Of a stretch of 64,000 bases of DNA, positions 18,161-26,543 are shown one piece after another (the first letter of the stretch is position 1; every line of letters begins with the position of its first letter). The notes under the pieces were generated by a model, which ran no database searches, had not been told where the DNA came from, and saw nothing but the letters and a program-made list of their open reading frames with translations. The stretch is from NCBI GenBank assembly GCA_947503715.1, contig CANNER010000004.1, positions 248,001 to 312,000 of the forward strand, given 5' to 3'. Both the position numbers and the translations under genes were made by a program. Origin of the DNA: an uncultured Caulobacterales bacterium. GTDB taxonomy: Bacteria > Pseudomonadota > Alphaproteobacteria > Caulobacterales > Maricaulaceae.

Positions 18161-18820
18161 ATGAAACTCTACACCCTCCCCGGCACATGCGCCCTCGCGC
18201 CAAACATCGCGATTGCCTGGTCCGGCGCGCCGATTGAGGTCATCTGCCTCGACCGCAAGCAACTCAAAGAAAAGGCCTATCTCGCGATTAACCCGAGAGG
18301 CCAAGTTCCCGCGCTGGTCTTTGATGATGGAGATGTCCTGACCGAAGCCACGGCCATTTTAGACTATATCGGCGCGGCCCATGGCGGCGAGGGTCATGCC
18401 GCCTATACACGCGATAAGAAGTTGGGACGCAAGGAAGCGGAAACGCTCTCCTATCTCTCGTCAGAAGTTCACGCGACTTTTAAATGTCATTTCGCGCCAA
18501 ACCTCTTTGCCAATAGTCCGAAGACGGAAAAGCAAACACGCCACAAAGCCTATTGGCGGTTAGATTCTCAATTTGAAAAACTGGACGCGCAAATCGCAGA
18601 GACAGACGGCCCTTGGTTACTGGAACGGAAATCCTATGCCGACGCCTATCTCTATATTATCGGGCGGTGGGTCGAAAAAACTCCGATGGCATTAGAGGAT
18701 TATCCGAACCTGTTGGCCCATCAATTGGAAATGGAGAAGGATGCGGGCGTTCTATTGGCGTTGGAACGGCAGGGCATGACGCCGCGCGGATATGTGCCAA
18801 TGGAAGGTGAAGAAGAATGA
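18161..18820 (+). CDS. Glutathione S-transferase, beta-class-like
   Basis: 219-residue GST. Cys10 in 'MKLYTLPGTCALAP' and the histidine in 'FKCHFAPNLF' match beta-class catalytic features, which bind glutathione through a mixed disulfide. 'NPRGQVPALVFDDGDVLTEATAILDYI' holds the cis-Pro and glutathione-contact residues, and the helical C-domain includes 'KSYADAYLYIIGRWV'. The stop overlaps the start of the DUF3008 gene (ATGA), indicating coupling. Role is likely oxidative or xenobiotic stress handling (inference). Confidence 0.93.
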   Translation: MKLYTLPGTCALAPNIAIAWSGAPIEVICLDRKQLKEKAYLAINPRGQVPALVFDDGDVLTEATAILDYIGAAHGGEGHAAYTRDKKLGRKEAETLSYLSSEVHATFKCHFAPNLFANSPKTEKQTRHKAYWRLDSQFEKLDAQIAETDGPWLLERKSYADAYLYIIGRWVEKTPMALEDYPNLLAHQLEMEKDAGVLLALERQGMTPRGYVPMEGEEE

Positions 18821-19002
18821 AAGCAAAATCAGAAGCCCAACAAAAAGCCGCAGGTGCCGCTCTCTCCGCCAAACGCGGGGACACGAAAGTCAAAGACTTA
18901 CAAGGGGCCTCCAAAGATATGTATGAGACTATGAGCGAGTCTGAACTAGAAGATATGGCCTCGACCTCCCATGATGACTTGCCCGAGACCGCCAAAGACT
19001 GA
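18817..19002 (+). CDS. DUF3008 family small protein
   Basis: 61-residue polar protein matching DUF3008: 'KSEAQQKAAGAALSAKRG' at the N-terminus and 'ASKDMYETMSESELEDMAST' in the middle. The function of the family is unknown; members often accompany stress genes. It is translationally coupled to the upstream GST through a 4 bp ATGA overlap. Confidence 0.85.
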   Translation: MKAKSEAQQKAAGAALSAKRGDTKVKDLQGASKDMYETMSESELEDMASTSHDDLPETAKD

Positions 19003-19048
19003 TCTATTTGACGCAGTCCCTCTTCCGGATCTGATACGTAATCTAATC

Positions 19049-19642
19049 ATGATAAAACATGCACTCTTACTATCGGCCCTAGCTCTAACGGCCTGTTCAG
19101 CCACTGCGGAGACCCCTGACATGACCGAAACGACCGCCAGCGCCTGCAATATGACTCTCGATTTTTCGAATGAGAGCGAAGTCTCGCAATGGCGCACCGT
19201 GTTGGACGGCGTGATGGGCGGGCGGTCTTCGGGCGTACGTTTTGCAGAAGACAATCACATGGTGTTCCAAGGCACGATTAATACGAATGGCGGCGGGTTC
19301 TCCTCAATCCGACGGTCAATGAGTTCGGGTGATATGGCGGGCGCGGACAGCTTGCGCCTTCGCGTGAAACAGGATGACCGCGATTATAAACTGACCTTCC
19401 GGACGTCGGAACGGTTCCGCGGGCGCTCCGTGAGTTATCAACTGGCTATTCCGTCAACCCGGTCAGGCGAATGGGAAGAGGTAAAGATCCATTTGGAAAA
19501 TTTCTCAACTTCGGTCTTCGGGCGCAGCGTTTCCGCCGCCCCGTTCGACGCTAGTGATGTCCGCGAAATGGGTATCATCCTCGCCGACGGCATTGACAGC
19601 GACTTCCGCTTGGAAGTCGCGGAGATTGCCTGCGCGAGTTAA
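19049..19642 (+). CDS. CIA30-family lipoprotein
   Basis: 197-residue exported lipoprotein with lipobox 'LALTAC' (Cys at about residue 15), then a CIA30/complex I intermediate-associated protein 30 beta-sandwich: 'LDFSNESEVSQWRTVLDGVMGGRSSG', 'NTNGGGFSSIRR' and 'FRGRSVSYQLAI'. In bacteria the role is unclear; the fold resembles carbohydrate-binding sandwiches. ATG 19049 was chosen because it directly precedes the signal peptide; the frame is open further upstream. The stop overlaps the pntB stop by 4 bp (TTAA), convergent. Confidence 0.85.
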   Translation: MIKHALLLSALALTACSATAETPDMTETTASACNMTLDFSNESEVSQWRTVLDGVMGGRSSGVRFAEDNHMVFQGTINTNGGGFSSIRRSMSSGDMAGADSLRLRVKQDDRDYKLTFRTSERFRGRSVSYQLAIPSTRSGEWEEVKIHLENFSTSVFGRSVSAAPFDASDVREMGIILADGIDSDFRLEVAEIACAS

Positions 19643-21048
19643 AGCGCTTTGATAATCTCCTCGACCATTTTCTTGGCGTCCGAGAGCAGCATCATCGTCT
19701 TATCTTCATAGAAGAGGTCATTGTCGATGCCTGCATAACCGGCTGAGAGTGAGCGTTTAACGAAGAGAACGGTGGAAGCCTTATCGACATCAAGGATAGG
19801 CATCCCGAAGATCGGACTTTGCGGATCCGTTTTTGCGGCGGGATTGGTCACGTCATTCGCGCCAATAACAAACGCCACATCCGCGTTGGAGAACTCGGAA
19901 TTAATATCTTCCAGCTCAAACACTTCGTCATAGGGGACGTTGGCTTCGGCGAGGAGCACATTCATGTGGCCCGGCATCCGGCCGGCGACGGGATGGATGG
20001 CGTAGACGACATCGACGCCTTCTTCCTTCAACGTATCGGCCATTTCACGGATGGCATGTTGCGCCTGCGCGACGGCGAGACCGTAGCCCGGCACGATGAT
20101 GACCTTAGAGGCATTCTTCATGATGAAGGCCGCATCTTCTGCGGAGCCACGCTTGACGGGCCGTTGTTCACGGTCACCGTCTTGTGCCGATGCGCTATCG
20201 CCACCGAACCCGCCGAGAATAACCGAGATGAAGCTGCGGTTCATCGCCTTACACATGATGTAGGAGAGAATTGCGCCCGAGGACCCAACCAAAGCACCAA
20301 CAATAATCAGGGCCAAGTTACCCAATGTGAAGCCCAGTGCCGCTGCAGCCCAACCGGAATAGGAGTTCAGCATGGACACCACGACGGGCATATCCGCACC
20401 GCCAATCGGGATGATGAGTAAGAAACCTATCAGGAACGTCGCGGCCAGCAGCGCCCAGATAATCCAAGGCTCCGTCCCGCCGGATTTCATCATCATACCA
20501 ATGAGAACCGCAATCCCGAGACCCAGCGCCAAGTTAATGAAATGACGCCCCGGAATCATGATCGGCGACCCGCTCATATTGCCGTTCAGTTTCGCGAAAG
20601 CGATGACCGAGCCGGAGAAAGTAATCGCGCCAATCGCGGCACCGAGGCCGAGTTCCAGCAAAGAGCCGGCTTTGATGCGGCCCTCGGACAGAATGCCAAA
20701 ATCCTCTGGCGAGAAGAACGCGGCAACCGCGACAAGCACCGCCGCCAGACCGACGAGCGAATGAAAGGCCGCGACGAGTTGGGGCATATCCGTCATTGGG
20801 ATTTTCTTCGCAATGACCGCGCCAATGACGCCGCCAAGCGCAAGACCGCCCAAAGCGAGGAGCAGGCCAAATCCGCTCATGCCGGAGACGAGGAGCGTCG
20901 TGACAATCGCGATCGCGATACCGATCATGCCAAACATGTTACCCCGACGAGAGGTTTCAGGAGAGGACAATCCACGCAGGGCGAGGATGAAGAGAACAGC
21001 GGAAATCGTATAGAGGATGGCCGCGAGATCAGGGGAGAGTACGGGCAT
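19639..21048 (-). CDS. pntB: NAD(P) transhydrogenase, beta subunit
   Basis: Membrane and NADP(H)-binding subunit of the proton-translocating transhydrogenase (469 residues), which uses the proton gradient to make NADPH from NADH. The N-terminal two thirds hold eight to nine membrane helices, including 'AAFHSLVGLAA' with the proton-channel histidine. The C-terminal domain III has 'IVPGYGLAVAQAQH' (NADP fingerprint), 'IHPVAGRMPGHMNVLLAEA' and 'VIGANDVTNPAA'. It is last in the pntAA-pntAB-pntB operon and overlaps pntAB by 1 bp. Confidence 0.97.
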   Translation of the reverse strand: MPVLSPDLAAILYTISAVLFILALRGLSSPETSRRGNMFGMIGIAIAIVTTLLVSGMSGFGLLLALGGLALGGVIGAVIAKKIPMTDMPQLVAAFHSLVGLAAVLVAVAAFFSPEDFGILSEGRIKAGSLLELGLGAAIGAITFSGSVIAFAKLNGNMSGSPIMIPGRHFINLALGLGIAVLIGMMMKSGGTEPWIIWALLAATFLIGFLLIIPIGGADMPVVVSMLNSYSGWAAAALGFTLGNLALIIVGALVGSSGAILSYIMCKAMNRSFISVILGGFGGDSASAQDGDREQRPVKRGSAEDAAFIMKNASKVIIVPGYGLAVAQAQHAIREMADTLKEEGVDVVYAIHPVAGRMPGHMNVLLAEANVPYDEVFELEDINSEFSNADVAFVIGANDVTNPAAKTDPQSPIFGMPILDVDKASTVLFVKRSLSAGYAGIDNDLFYEDKTMMLLSDAKKMVEEIIKAL

Positions 21049-21377
21049 TATTTCGCCTTCTTCTTATACATGGCGAGCATCCGTTGGGTCACCAAGAACC
21101 CGCCAAAGATGTTCACAGCGCAGAGCGCAACGGCGGCAAAGCCTGTCCATGTGGAAATATCTGACCCACCACGCACACCCGCGGCAACCGCAACGAGCGC
21201 GCCCACTATGATCACAGAGGAAATCGCATTGGTCACCGCCATGAGCGGTGTGTGCAGCGCGGGCGTCACCGACCAAACGACATAATAACCCACAAAAATC
21301 GCCATAACAAAAACGGCAAATTGAAAAACGATGGGCGAAACGGCCGCGCCGCCCGCCATGATGAGGAAAGCGCTCAT
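21048..21377 (-). CDS. pntAB: NAD(P) transhydrogenase, alpha-2 subunit (membrane part)
   Basis: 109-residue membrane protein with three to four helices ('VFQFAVFVMAIFVGYYVVW', 'TPLMAVTNAISSVIIVGAL', 'VNIFGGFLVTQRML'). It corresponds to the C-terminal membrane part of E. coli PntA. Alphaproteobacteria carry it as a separate chain, as here. It overlaps pntAA by 4 bp and pntB by 1 bp. Confidence 0.95.
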   Translation of the reverse strand: MSAFLIMAGGAAVSPIVFQFAVFVMAIFVGYYVVWSVTPALHTPLMAVTNAISSVIIVGALVAVAAGVRGGSDISTWTGFAAVALCAVNIFGGFLVTQRMLAMYKKKAK

Positions 21378-22516
21378 GATGTTAGCCTTTCATGCACAAC
21401 CGCGCCGTCACGCGTCAGGGCGCAGCCTTTGATGATTTCGTCCTCCCAATCGGGTGCATAGGCACCGTCGTCGGACGTGACCAGTGGGAGGAAGTTTTTG
21501 ATATTACGTGCAAACATATTGGATGCGTCAGAGGCCATGCGCGATGGCCAGTTGAGATGACCGACAATGTGAACACCGTTCTTCGTCGTGACAATCTCTC
21601 CGGCTTTTGCACCTTCGACATTGCCGCCGCGCTCAACCGCGAGATCAACGAGGACCGAGCCGGGCTTCATTGTGTCGAGCATGGCTTTCGTCACGAGGAT
21701 GGGCGCTTTGCGTCCAGGGATGAGGGCCGTTGTGATGACAATATCCTGCTTCGCAATATGCGAGGCGGTCAGGTCCGCTTGCAACGCTTGGTATTCCGCG
21801 CTCATTTGCTTGGCGTAACCGCCCGCTGTTTCCGCCGCTTTAAATTCTTCATTCTCGACCGCGATGAATTTCGCGCCGAGGGAGGCAACTTGTTCTTTCG
21901 TCGCCGGACGCACATCTGTCGCTGTTGTAACCGCGCCGAGACGCCGGGCCGTTGCAATCGCTTGCAGGCCCGCGACACCGACACCCATGATAAAACATTT
22001 GGCAGGCGCGATTGTGCCCGCCGCCGTCATCATCATCGGGAATGCCCGTCCGTAAATCCCGCCTGCCTCAACCACAGAACGATAACCTGCAAGGTTGGAT
22101 TGGCTGGACAGCACATCCATGGACTGCGCGCGGGAAATGCGCGGGATGTAATCGAGGGCGAAAGCCGTCACACCCGCTTTGGCACAGGCCTCGGCGAATT
22201 TCGGATTGTCTGTGGCCGACATGACGCCCGTAATGCCGGCGCCTTTTTTCATACCAGCGACGAGTTTTTCGTTGCCGCCCGTGATCGACAGAACGAGGTC
22301 TGCCGTTTTCACGCCTGCCGTGTTGGTCGCCGCGATTTTCGCGCCCGCATCGGTATAGAGCTTATCCGCAAAGTCGGCTTTCGCGCCCGCATCTTTGACG
22401 ACGGTGACATCGTGACCGGCTTTCACATAGCCCGCGACCGTGTCAGGCGTGGCGGCAACGCGGGCTTCTGCGCCACCTTTGATTAGGGCCACATCATTTA
22501 GAACTGTTAATTTCAC
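21374..22516 (-). CDS. pntAA: NAD(P) transhydrogenase, alpha-1 subunit (NAD-binding)
   Basis: Soluble NAD(H)-binding domain I, 380 residues, related to alanine dehydrogenase. Features are 'EARVAATPDTVAGYVKAGHDV' near the N-terminus, 'IPRISRAQSMDVLSSQSNLAGYR', the Rossmann loop 'GVGVAGLQAIATARRLGA' and 'DLAVERGGNVEGA'. It delivers hydride to PntB across the membrane interface. A small COX-IV-like membrane protein gene lies 28 bp upstream in the same orientation. Confidence 0.97.
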   Translation of the reverse strand: MKLTVLNDVALIKGGAEARVAATPDTVAGYVKAGHDVTVVKDAGAKADFADKLYTDAGAKIAATNTAGVKTADLVLSITGGNEKLVAGMKKGAGITGVMSATDNPKFAEACAKAGVTAFALDYIPRISRAQSMDVLSSQSNLAGYRSVVEAGGIYGRAFPMMMTAAGTIAPAKCFIMGVGVAGLQAIATARRLGAVTTATDVRPATKEQVASLGAKFIAVENEEFKAAETAGGYAKQMSAEYQALQADLTASHIAKQDIVITTALIPGRKAPILVTKAMLDTMKPGSVLVDLAVERGGNVEGAKAGEIVTTKNGVHIVGHLNWPSRMASDASNMFARNIKNFLPLVTSDDGAYAPDWEDEIIKGCALTRDGAVVHERLTS

Positions 22517-22544
22517 GTCTTAATGGCCCTTATGGAAAAATAAT

Positions 22545-22847
22545 TTACGCAGCGAAAAGAGAGAGAATGGCGCAGACAATAGCGGTGAAAATCGCCGCGG
22601 CCACAATGCTGACATACCAAGCGCCTTTGAGTTTCAAGGCCATGCCCAAAACGAAACCAAGAATGACCGTCGCCACAAGCGCCGGTAGCCAATGCATCCC
22701 AACGGCAAAAACGAGGGTCGGCATAATGACGACCAGCGCGACCGCTGCTCCGCCATAAACTGTGCCGCTCATAAAGCCCGAGAAAGTGCCGCTTTGTGCG
22801 CCCACTTCCATCGTGCCGCGTTGATAATCGGAGTTTCCGCCTGCCAT
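22545..22847 (-). CDS. Small membrane protein, aa3-type cytochrome oxidase subunit IV-like
   Basis: 100-residue protein. The N-terminal part 'YQRGTMEVGAQSGTFSGFMSGT' resembles the short bacterial aa3 oxidase subunit IV domain (COX4_pro_2). Two to three further hydrophobic helices follow, making it longer than the typical 40-50 residue subunit. It is probably co-transcribed with the transhydrogenase, for which it could be an accessory protein; assignment to an oxidase is uncertain because no oxidase genes are near. Confidence 0.7.
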   Translation of the reverse strand: MAGGNSDYQRGTMEVGAQSGTFSGFMSGTVYGGAAVALVVIMPTLVFAVGMHWLPALVATVILGFVLGMALKLKGAWYVSIVAAAIFTAIVCAILSLFAA

Positions 22848-23126
22848 TGTTTTATCCTGTAAAGTCAGTGCCTAAAAGTTGACGCGTGACTATCATGGGT
22901 CGTTTCAGCCGACAAGCGGCATGAACGGAGCGGTTAAAACGATTTCGCCGGCAATGAAAAGCAAAATTTTGCGTGACATCGCTGTCATGGCCATTTTTGA
23001 GGTTTAGTCTTTCTTAATCATATCTCCGAACCCGAAATTCACCTCCCTGCGTCATATTCCGGTTCGAAATGGGAGACGGGCGAATCGCACGGACATCCTG
23101 AAATTTGACGATGATGGTGAGAGACT

Positions 23127-24596
23127 ATGGGCAAGACAGTTCTGATTGTGGATGATGATCCGACGCAACGTCGTCTGTTACAGGCCGTCGTAGAGAAATC
23201 CGGTTTTTCAACACTGCAAGCCGGAGACGGCGATGCCGCGCTGAATATGGCGCTGGGCGCGGAATCGGATAAAATTCACATCATGCTGCTCGACCTTGTC
23301 ATGCCCGGCCGTGACGGGATGGAGGTTCTCGCTGAGCTGGCTGTGAAGCGTCCTGAACTACCCGTCATCGTCCTGACAGGCAAAGGCTCAATCGAAGCCG
23401 TCGTCAATGCCATGAAGGGCGGCGCACGTGATTTCGTTGTGAAACCCGCCGCGCCGGAACGGATTATTGTCTCCATCCGCAATGCGCTGGATGTCGGCAA
23501 TCTGGTCGGCGAAGTTAAACGCCTCAAGAAAACGGCGGAAGGCGGGCTATCTTTCGATGACCTGATCGGCAATGCTTCCTCTATGCGCTCCGTCGTGGCC
23601 ATGGGCGAACGCGGGGCTCGCGCCAATATTCCGATCCTCATCACGGGTGAGTCGGGTGTTGGTAAAGAAGTCATCGCCCGCGCGATTCAAAGCGCGAGTG
23701 AGCGATCAGATAAACCCTTTATAACCGTCAATTGCGGTGCCATCTCGGAAAACCTGGTGGAGTCCATTCTGTTCGGCCATGAAAAAGGCAGTTTCACAGG
23801 CGCAAATTCTAAGCATCTTGGTAAGTTCCAAGAGGCCCATTCCGGTACGCTCTTCCTCGACGAAGTGGGTGAATTGCCGCTCGACATGCAGGTCAAATTG
23901 CTGCGCGTGCTGCAAGAGGGCGAAGTCGATCCCATCGGGTCGAAGCGTACTGTGCCCGTCGATGTCCGCATTATCAGCGCGACGAACCGCGATCTGGCCG
24001 AAGCCGTAAAAGACGGAACGTTCCGCGAAGACCTGTTCTACCGTCTCAATGTCTTCCCCATCGCCGTCCCGCCCCTGCGGGAGCGTCGCGAAGATATTCC
24101 GGCGCTGACCGATCATTTCATCCGCCGCATTAATGCCGCGGAACGGATGAGCGTAGCGGGCATAACAGCCGCGACGCTGGACTTGCTGAAATCGCACGAC
24201 TGGAAAGGCAATGTCCGCCAGTTGGAAAATACGATTTTCCGCGCCATGATCCTGTCCGATGGCAATAAGTTACGCCCGCAGGATTTCCCGCAAATTTCCG
24301 GCCTGACACCGGGTCTGCCCGCCCTTGAAGCGGAAGATGACAATCCAATGGACAGCCTCATCCCCGTGGAATTGCGTCCCGAACCCGTGTCGCCGGATTC
24401 AGCTGTTACCGTTTTGGACCGCGATGGTCATCTGCGTACGCTCGAAGACATCGAACGCGATCTCATCGAATTCGCAATTAATAATTATTCCGGTCACATG
24501 TCCGAAGTCGCTAGACGCCTCGGGATTGGCCGATCGACGCTTTACCGCAAAGTCCGCGAACATGAGTTGGACGTCGATGACGTCCGCTCCGCCTAG
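23127..24596 (+). CDS. Sigma-54-interacting response regulator (NtrC/TacA-like)
   Basis: 489-residue transcription activator. It has a receiver domain with phospho-acceptor Asp56 ('LLDLVMPGRDG'), a AAA+ domain with 'GESGVGKE' Walker A and the sigma-54 contact loop GSFTGA at 221-226 (serine instead of the commoner alanine at position two), Walker B 'GTLFLDEVGEL', and a C-terminal Fis-type helix-turn-helix ('MSEVARRLGIGRSTLYRKV'). The N-terminus 'VLIVDDDPTQRRLLQAV' resembles Caulobacter TacA, which drives polar development; orthology is not proven. No cognate kinase is adjacent. The next gene (outer-membrane barrel) follows after 22 bp and probably shares the transcript. Confidence 0.93.
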   Translation: MGKTVLIVDDDPTQRRLLQAVVEKSGFSTLQAGDGDAALNMALGAESDKIHIMLLDLVMPGRDGMEVLAELAVKRPELPVIVLTGKGSIEAVVNAMKGGARDFVVKPAAPERIIVSIRNALDVGNLVGEVKRLKKTAEGGLSFDDLIGNASSMRSVVAMGERGARANIPILITGESGVGKEVIARAIQSASERSDKPFITVNCGAISENLVESILFGHEKGSFTGANSKHLGKFQEAHSGTLFLDEVGELPLDMQVKLLRVLQEGEVDPIGSKRTVPVDVRIISATNRDLAEAVKDGTFREDLFYRLNVFPIAVPPLRERREDIPALTDHFIRRINAAERMSVAGITAATLDLLKSHDWKGNVRQLENTIFRAMILSDGNKLRPQDFPQISGLTPGLPALEAEDDNPMDSLIPVELRPEPVSPDSAVTVLDRDGHLRTLEDIERDLIEFAINNYSGHMSEVARRLGIGRSTLYRKVREHELDVDDVRSA

Positions 24597-24618
24597 AAAT
24601 CCTGTGGGGGATAGACCA

Positions 24619-26337
24619 ATGACAAAACGTTTTTATCTGGGCGGTGCCGCCGCGCTTGCGCTCATCATCGCTATACCAGTTGCCGCGACCCATCAGGGCC
24701 ATGGTTTACGCGGGACTTTCTCCGGCGCAGGCGTCGCGGCGCAGGACTATGTGCCCGCCGGGTCCTGGCAGCAACAAAGATTACAGGCGCAAGTCAATGC
24801 GATGTATGGACAAAACAATTATGGCCCGACGGGCTATCAGGTCGTTCCCTCGTCACACGGCTACACGGCCGCCCCACAATATGCGGGGACAATGCAGCAG
24901 GGTTATGCGCCCGAATATGTGACGGTAGAGCAGAACTCTCTCGCCTCTTACGAAGGCCTTCGCGGCCTCTCCGCCCCGCGTGCCGTTCGGTATAATGCGG
25001 CAGATGGCGCAAGGTTTAATCGCGACCACAATGTTGGCGGCGTCACCGTTCGAACGAATGCACTCCACACCCGCGATATGTTGGATTGGCAGGAAAACAC
25101 GACGGGCAAGACCATGACCCTACTCGCTAATCGCGCCAATGGGACACTCAAACCCAACTCCGTTTATCTCGGTGCAGGTTTCCAAGGCGGTCTGAAATAT
25201 CAGAAAACGTCTGTGGACGGGCAATTCCCGATCCTGTCGCGCTTCCCGTTCTTCAGTGACCGCACGGATGACAGTGCAGGTGTCTTTGCCATTGACCATG
25301 CTGCCCTCGCCTTCACCTCGACTTTCGGGGATTGGACGACAGTTTATTTGCAGCCCGAATATTCTGAGACTGAATATGGCCGCGATCAGGACGAGTTCCA
25401 ACTGCGCAAGGCCTTCGTCGTTTTTGGTAATTTAGAGAAGACGCCCTTCTACGCCGCCTTTGGTCGCAAGACGATCGATTTCGGTAATTTCGACAGCTAT
25501 AATGCGTTCACCCATAATGAGGGCGCGCATTATTTCCATGCCGTCTCAGACCAACCTGTCCTCGAAGTCGGGATGTACTCCAATGGGTTTAAATTGACAG
25601 GCTCGGCCTTTTCGGCCGGACGTCAGCTTCGCGTCGCCCTCGCCGGTGAAGAAAATAATCTCGGAAATTACGCCTTTAATGCGGAGAAAGAATTCCGCTT
25701 TGGCCGCGAGGGCCGCAATGCGTTCACCGTGGGCGGGGGCTATCTTCACGATACGATCTATCGTGACAATTTCACGGCGCACACCTTCCAAGGCCGCATC
25801 GATGGTACCCAGCCTGCTAATTTCATCGAATACCGAAATAGTGCGGTGAACGGATTCGCGGAATATAATAGTCCGTTCTTTGACGCGATGGTGGAGTATA
25901 CGACGACATTGGAGCCTTGGGGTGCCGCCATTCCACAGACTGTTGACGGGACACCGCTACCGCAATTCCTCATCGATCCATTGGGGTCCACGACAGACAT
26001 TGACAATATCGACTTTGATGAAAAGCTCTCTGTTTTGGTGGCACAAGCCCGGATCAAACCGATGGTAAATGGACGTCGCATGTCGATTTCAGCCGTCGGC
26101 AGCTGGGGGAATATCAGCGATGACACTGGAAATATCGGGCTGTTCGGGCAACCTACAAGCTTCGAGAAAAACCAACAACATGCCCTCTCAGTCGAATATC
26201 CAATCAATGATTATCTCGAGTTTGGTGCTGAGTATGTATACAATAAAGGTTTCATTCCCTTCGTCGCACCGCAGCAGGTGTCCAATGACGAAACCGAAGC
26301 CCACGCTATCAATATAGGTTTTAAGGCGCGGTTCTAG
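24619..26337 (+). CDS. Predicted outer-membrane beta-barrel protein (LbtU/porin-like)
   Basis: 572-residue exported protein. ATG 24619 leads into a signal peptide ('GGAAALALIIAIPVAAT'), followed by a Gln/Tyr/Gly-rich stretch to about residue 120. Then comes a barrel with alternating strands: 'SVYLGAGFQGGLKYQ', 'TTVYLQPEYSETEYG', 'TPFYAAFGRKTIDFGNFDSYNAFT'. It ends 'INIGFKARF' with the terminal phenylalanine expected for BAM substrates. The 'F.G....PFYA..GR....FG.FDSYN' segment recalls LbtU-type siderophore porins; this is a tentative link. Co-transcription with the response regulator upstream is unusual. A strong terminator follows. Confidence 0.75.
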   Translation: MTKRFYLGGAAALALIIAIPVAATHQGHGLRGTFSGAGVAAQDYVPAGSWQQQRLQAQVNAMYGQNNYGPTGYQVVPSSHGYTAAPQYAGTMQQGYAPEYVTVEQNSLASYEGLRGLSAPRAVRYNAADGARFNRDHNVGGVTVRTNALHTRDMLDWQENTTGKTMTLLANRANGTLKPNSVYLGAGFQGGLKYQKTSVDGQFPILSRFPFFSDRTDDSAGVFAIDHAALAFTSTFGDWTTVYLQPEYSETEYGRDQDEFQLRKAFVVFGNLEKTPFYAAFGRKTIDFGNFDSYNAFTHNEGAHYFHAVSDQPVLEVGMYSNGFKLTGSAFSAGRQLRVALAGEENNLGNYAFNAEKEFRFGREGRNAFTVGGGYLHDTIYRDNFTAHTFQGRIDGTQPANFIEYRNSAVNGFAEYNSPFFDAMVEYTTTLEPWGAAIPQTVDGTPLPQFLIDPLGSTTDIDNIDFDEKLSVLVAQARIKPMVNGRRMSISAVGSWGNISDDTGNIGLFGQPTSFEKNQQHALSVEYPINDYLEFGAEYVYNKGFIPFVAPQQVSNDETEAHAINIGFKARF

Positions 26338-26410
26338 ACCGACCCGTCTGACACAGTGTAGGGGGCAACCTACCCCTGACTCCCGCGGCGTCTTGAGACG
26401 CGTGCGGACA

Positions 26411-26450
26411 GGCCACGCATTCGGGGGAGTGCGTGGCCATTTTGTGTTTT
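26411..26450 (+). terminator. Rho-independent terminator after the barrel protein
   Basis: Perfect 9-bp stem GGCCACGCA (26411-26419) / TGCGTGGCC (26430-26438), 10-nt loop, then ATTTTGTGTTTT. It insulates the porin transcript from the xylanase promoter. Confidence 0.8.
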
Positions 26451-26464
26451 ATGTAGCCCCCGCT

Positions 26465-26478
26465 TGACAACGTTGTCA
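26465..26478 (+). promoter_or_regulatory. LacI-family operator 1 (perfect palindrome) overlapping a -35 element
   Basis: TGACAACGTTGTCA is a perfect 14-bp palindrome with the central CG typical of LacI/GalR operators. It overlaps TTGACA (26464-26469), a plausible -35; TCTACC at 26486-26491 could be the -10 with a 16-bp spacer. Repressor binding would block polymerase at the xylanase promoter (inference). Confidence 0.75.
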
Positions 26479-26502
26479 GCCCTGCTCTACCCATGAGAAA
26501 AA

Positions 26503-26516
26503 TGACAACGCTGTCA
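26503..26516 (+). promoter_or_regulatory. LacI-family operator 2 upstream of the xylanase gene
   Basis: TGACAACGCTGTCA differs from operator 1 at one base. Centres are 38 bp apart, and site 2 lies between the presumed transcription start and the ATG at 26544, a classical double-operator layout. No lacI-type gene is in the window, so the regulator acts from elsewhere. Confidence 0.75.
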
Positions 26517-26543
26517 TAAGAACGGCGATCGGGATCTTTAATT

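Noticed and set aside
20542-22486. Two long plus-strand frames opposite pntB and pntAA
   Set aside because: Shadow frames with highly charged random-looking composition; the transhydrogenase genes explain the DNA.
22961-22972. Perfect palindrome GCAAAATTTTGC upstream of the sigma-54 regulator
   Set aside because: Short AT-rich palindrome in a promoter region; too weak alone to call a site.
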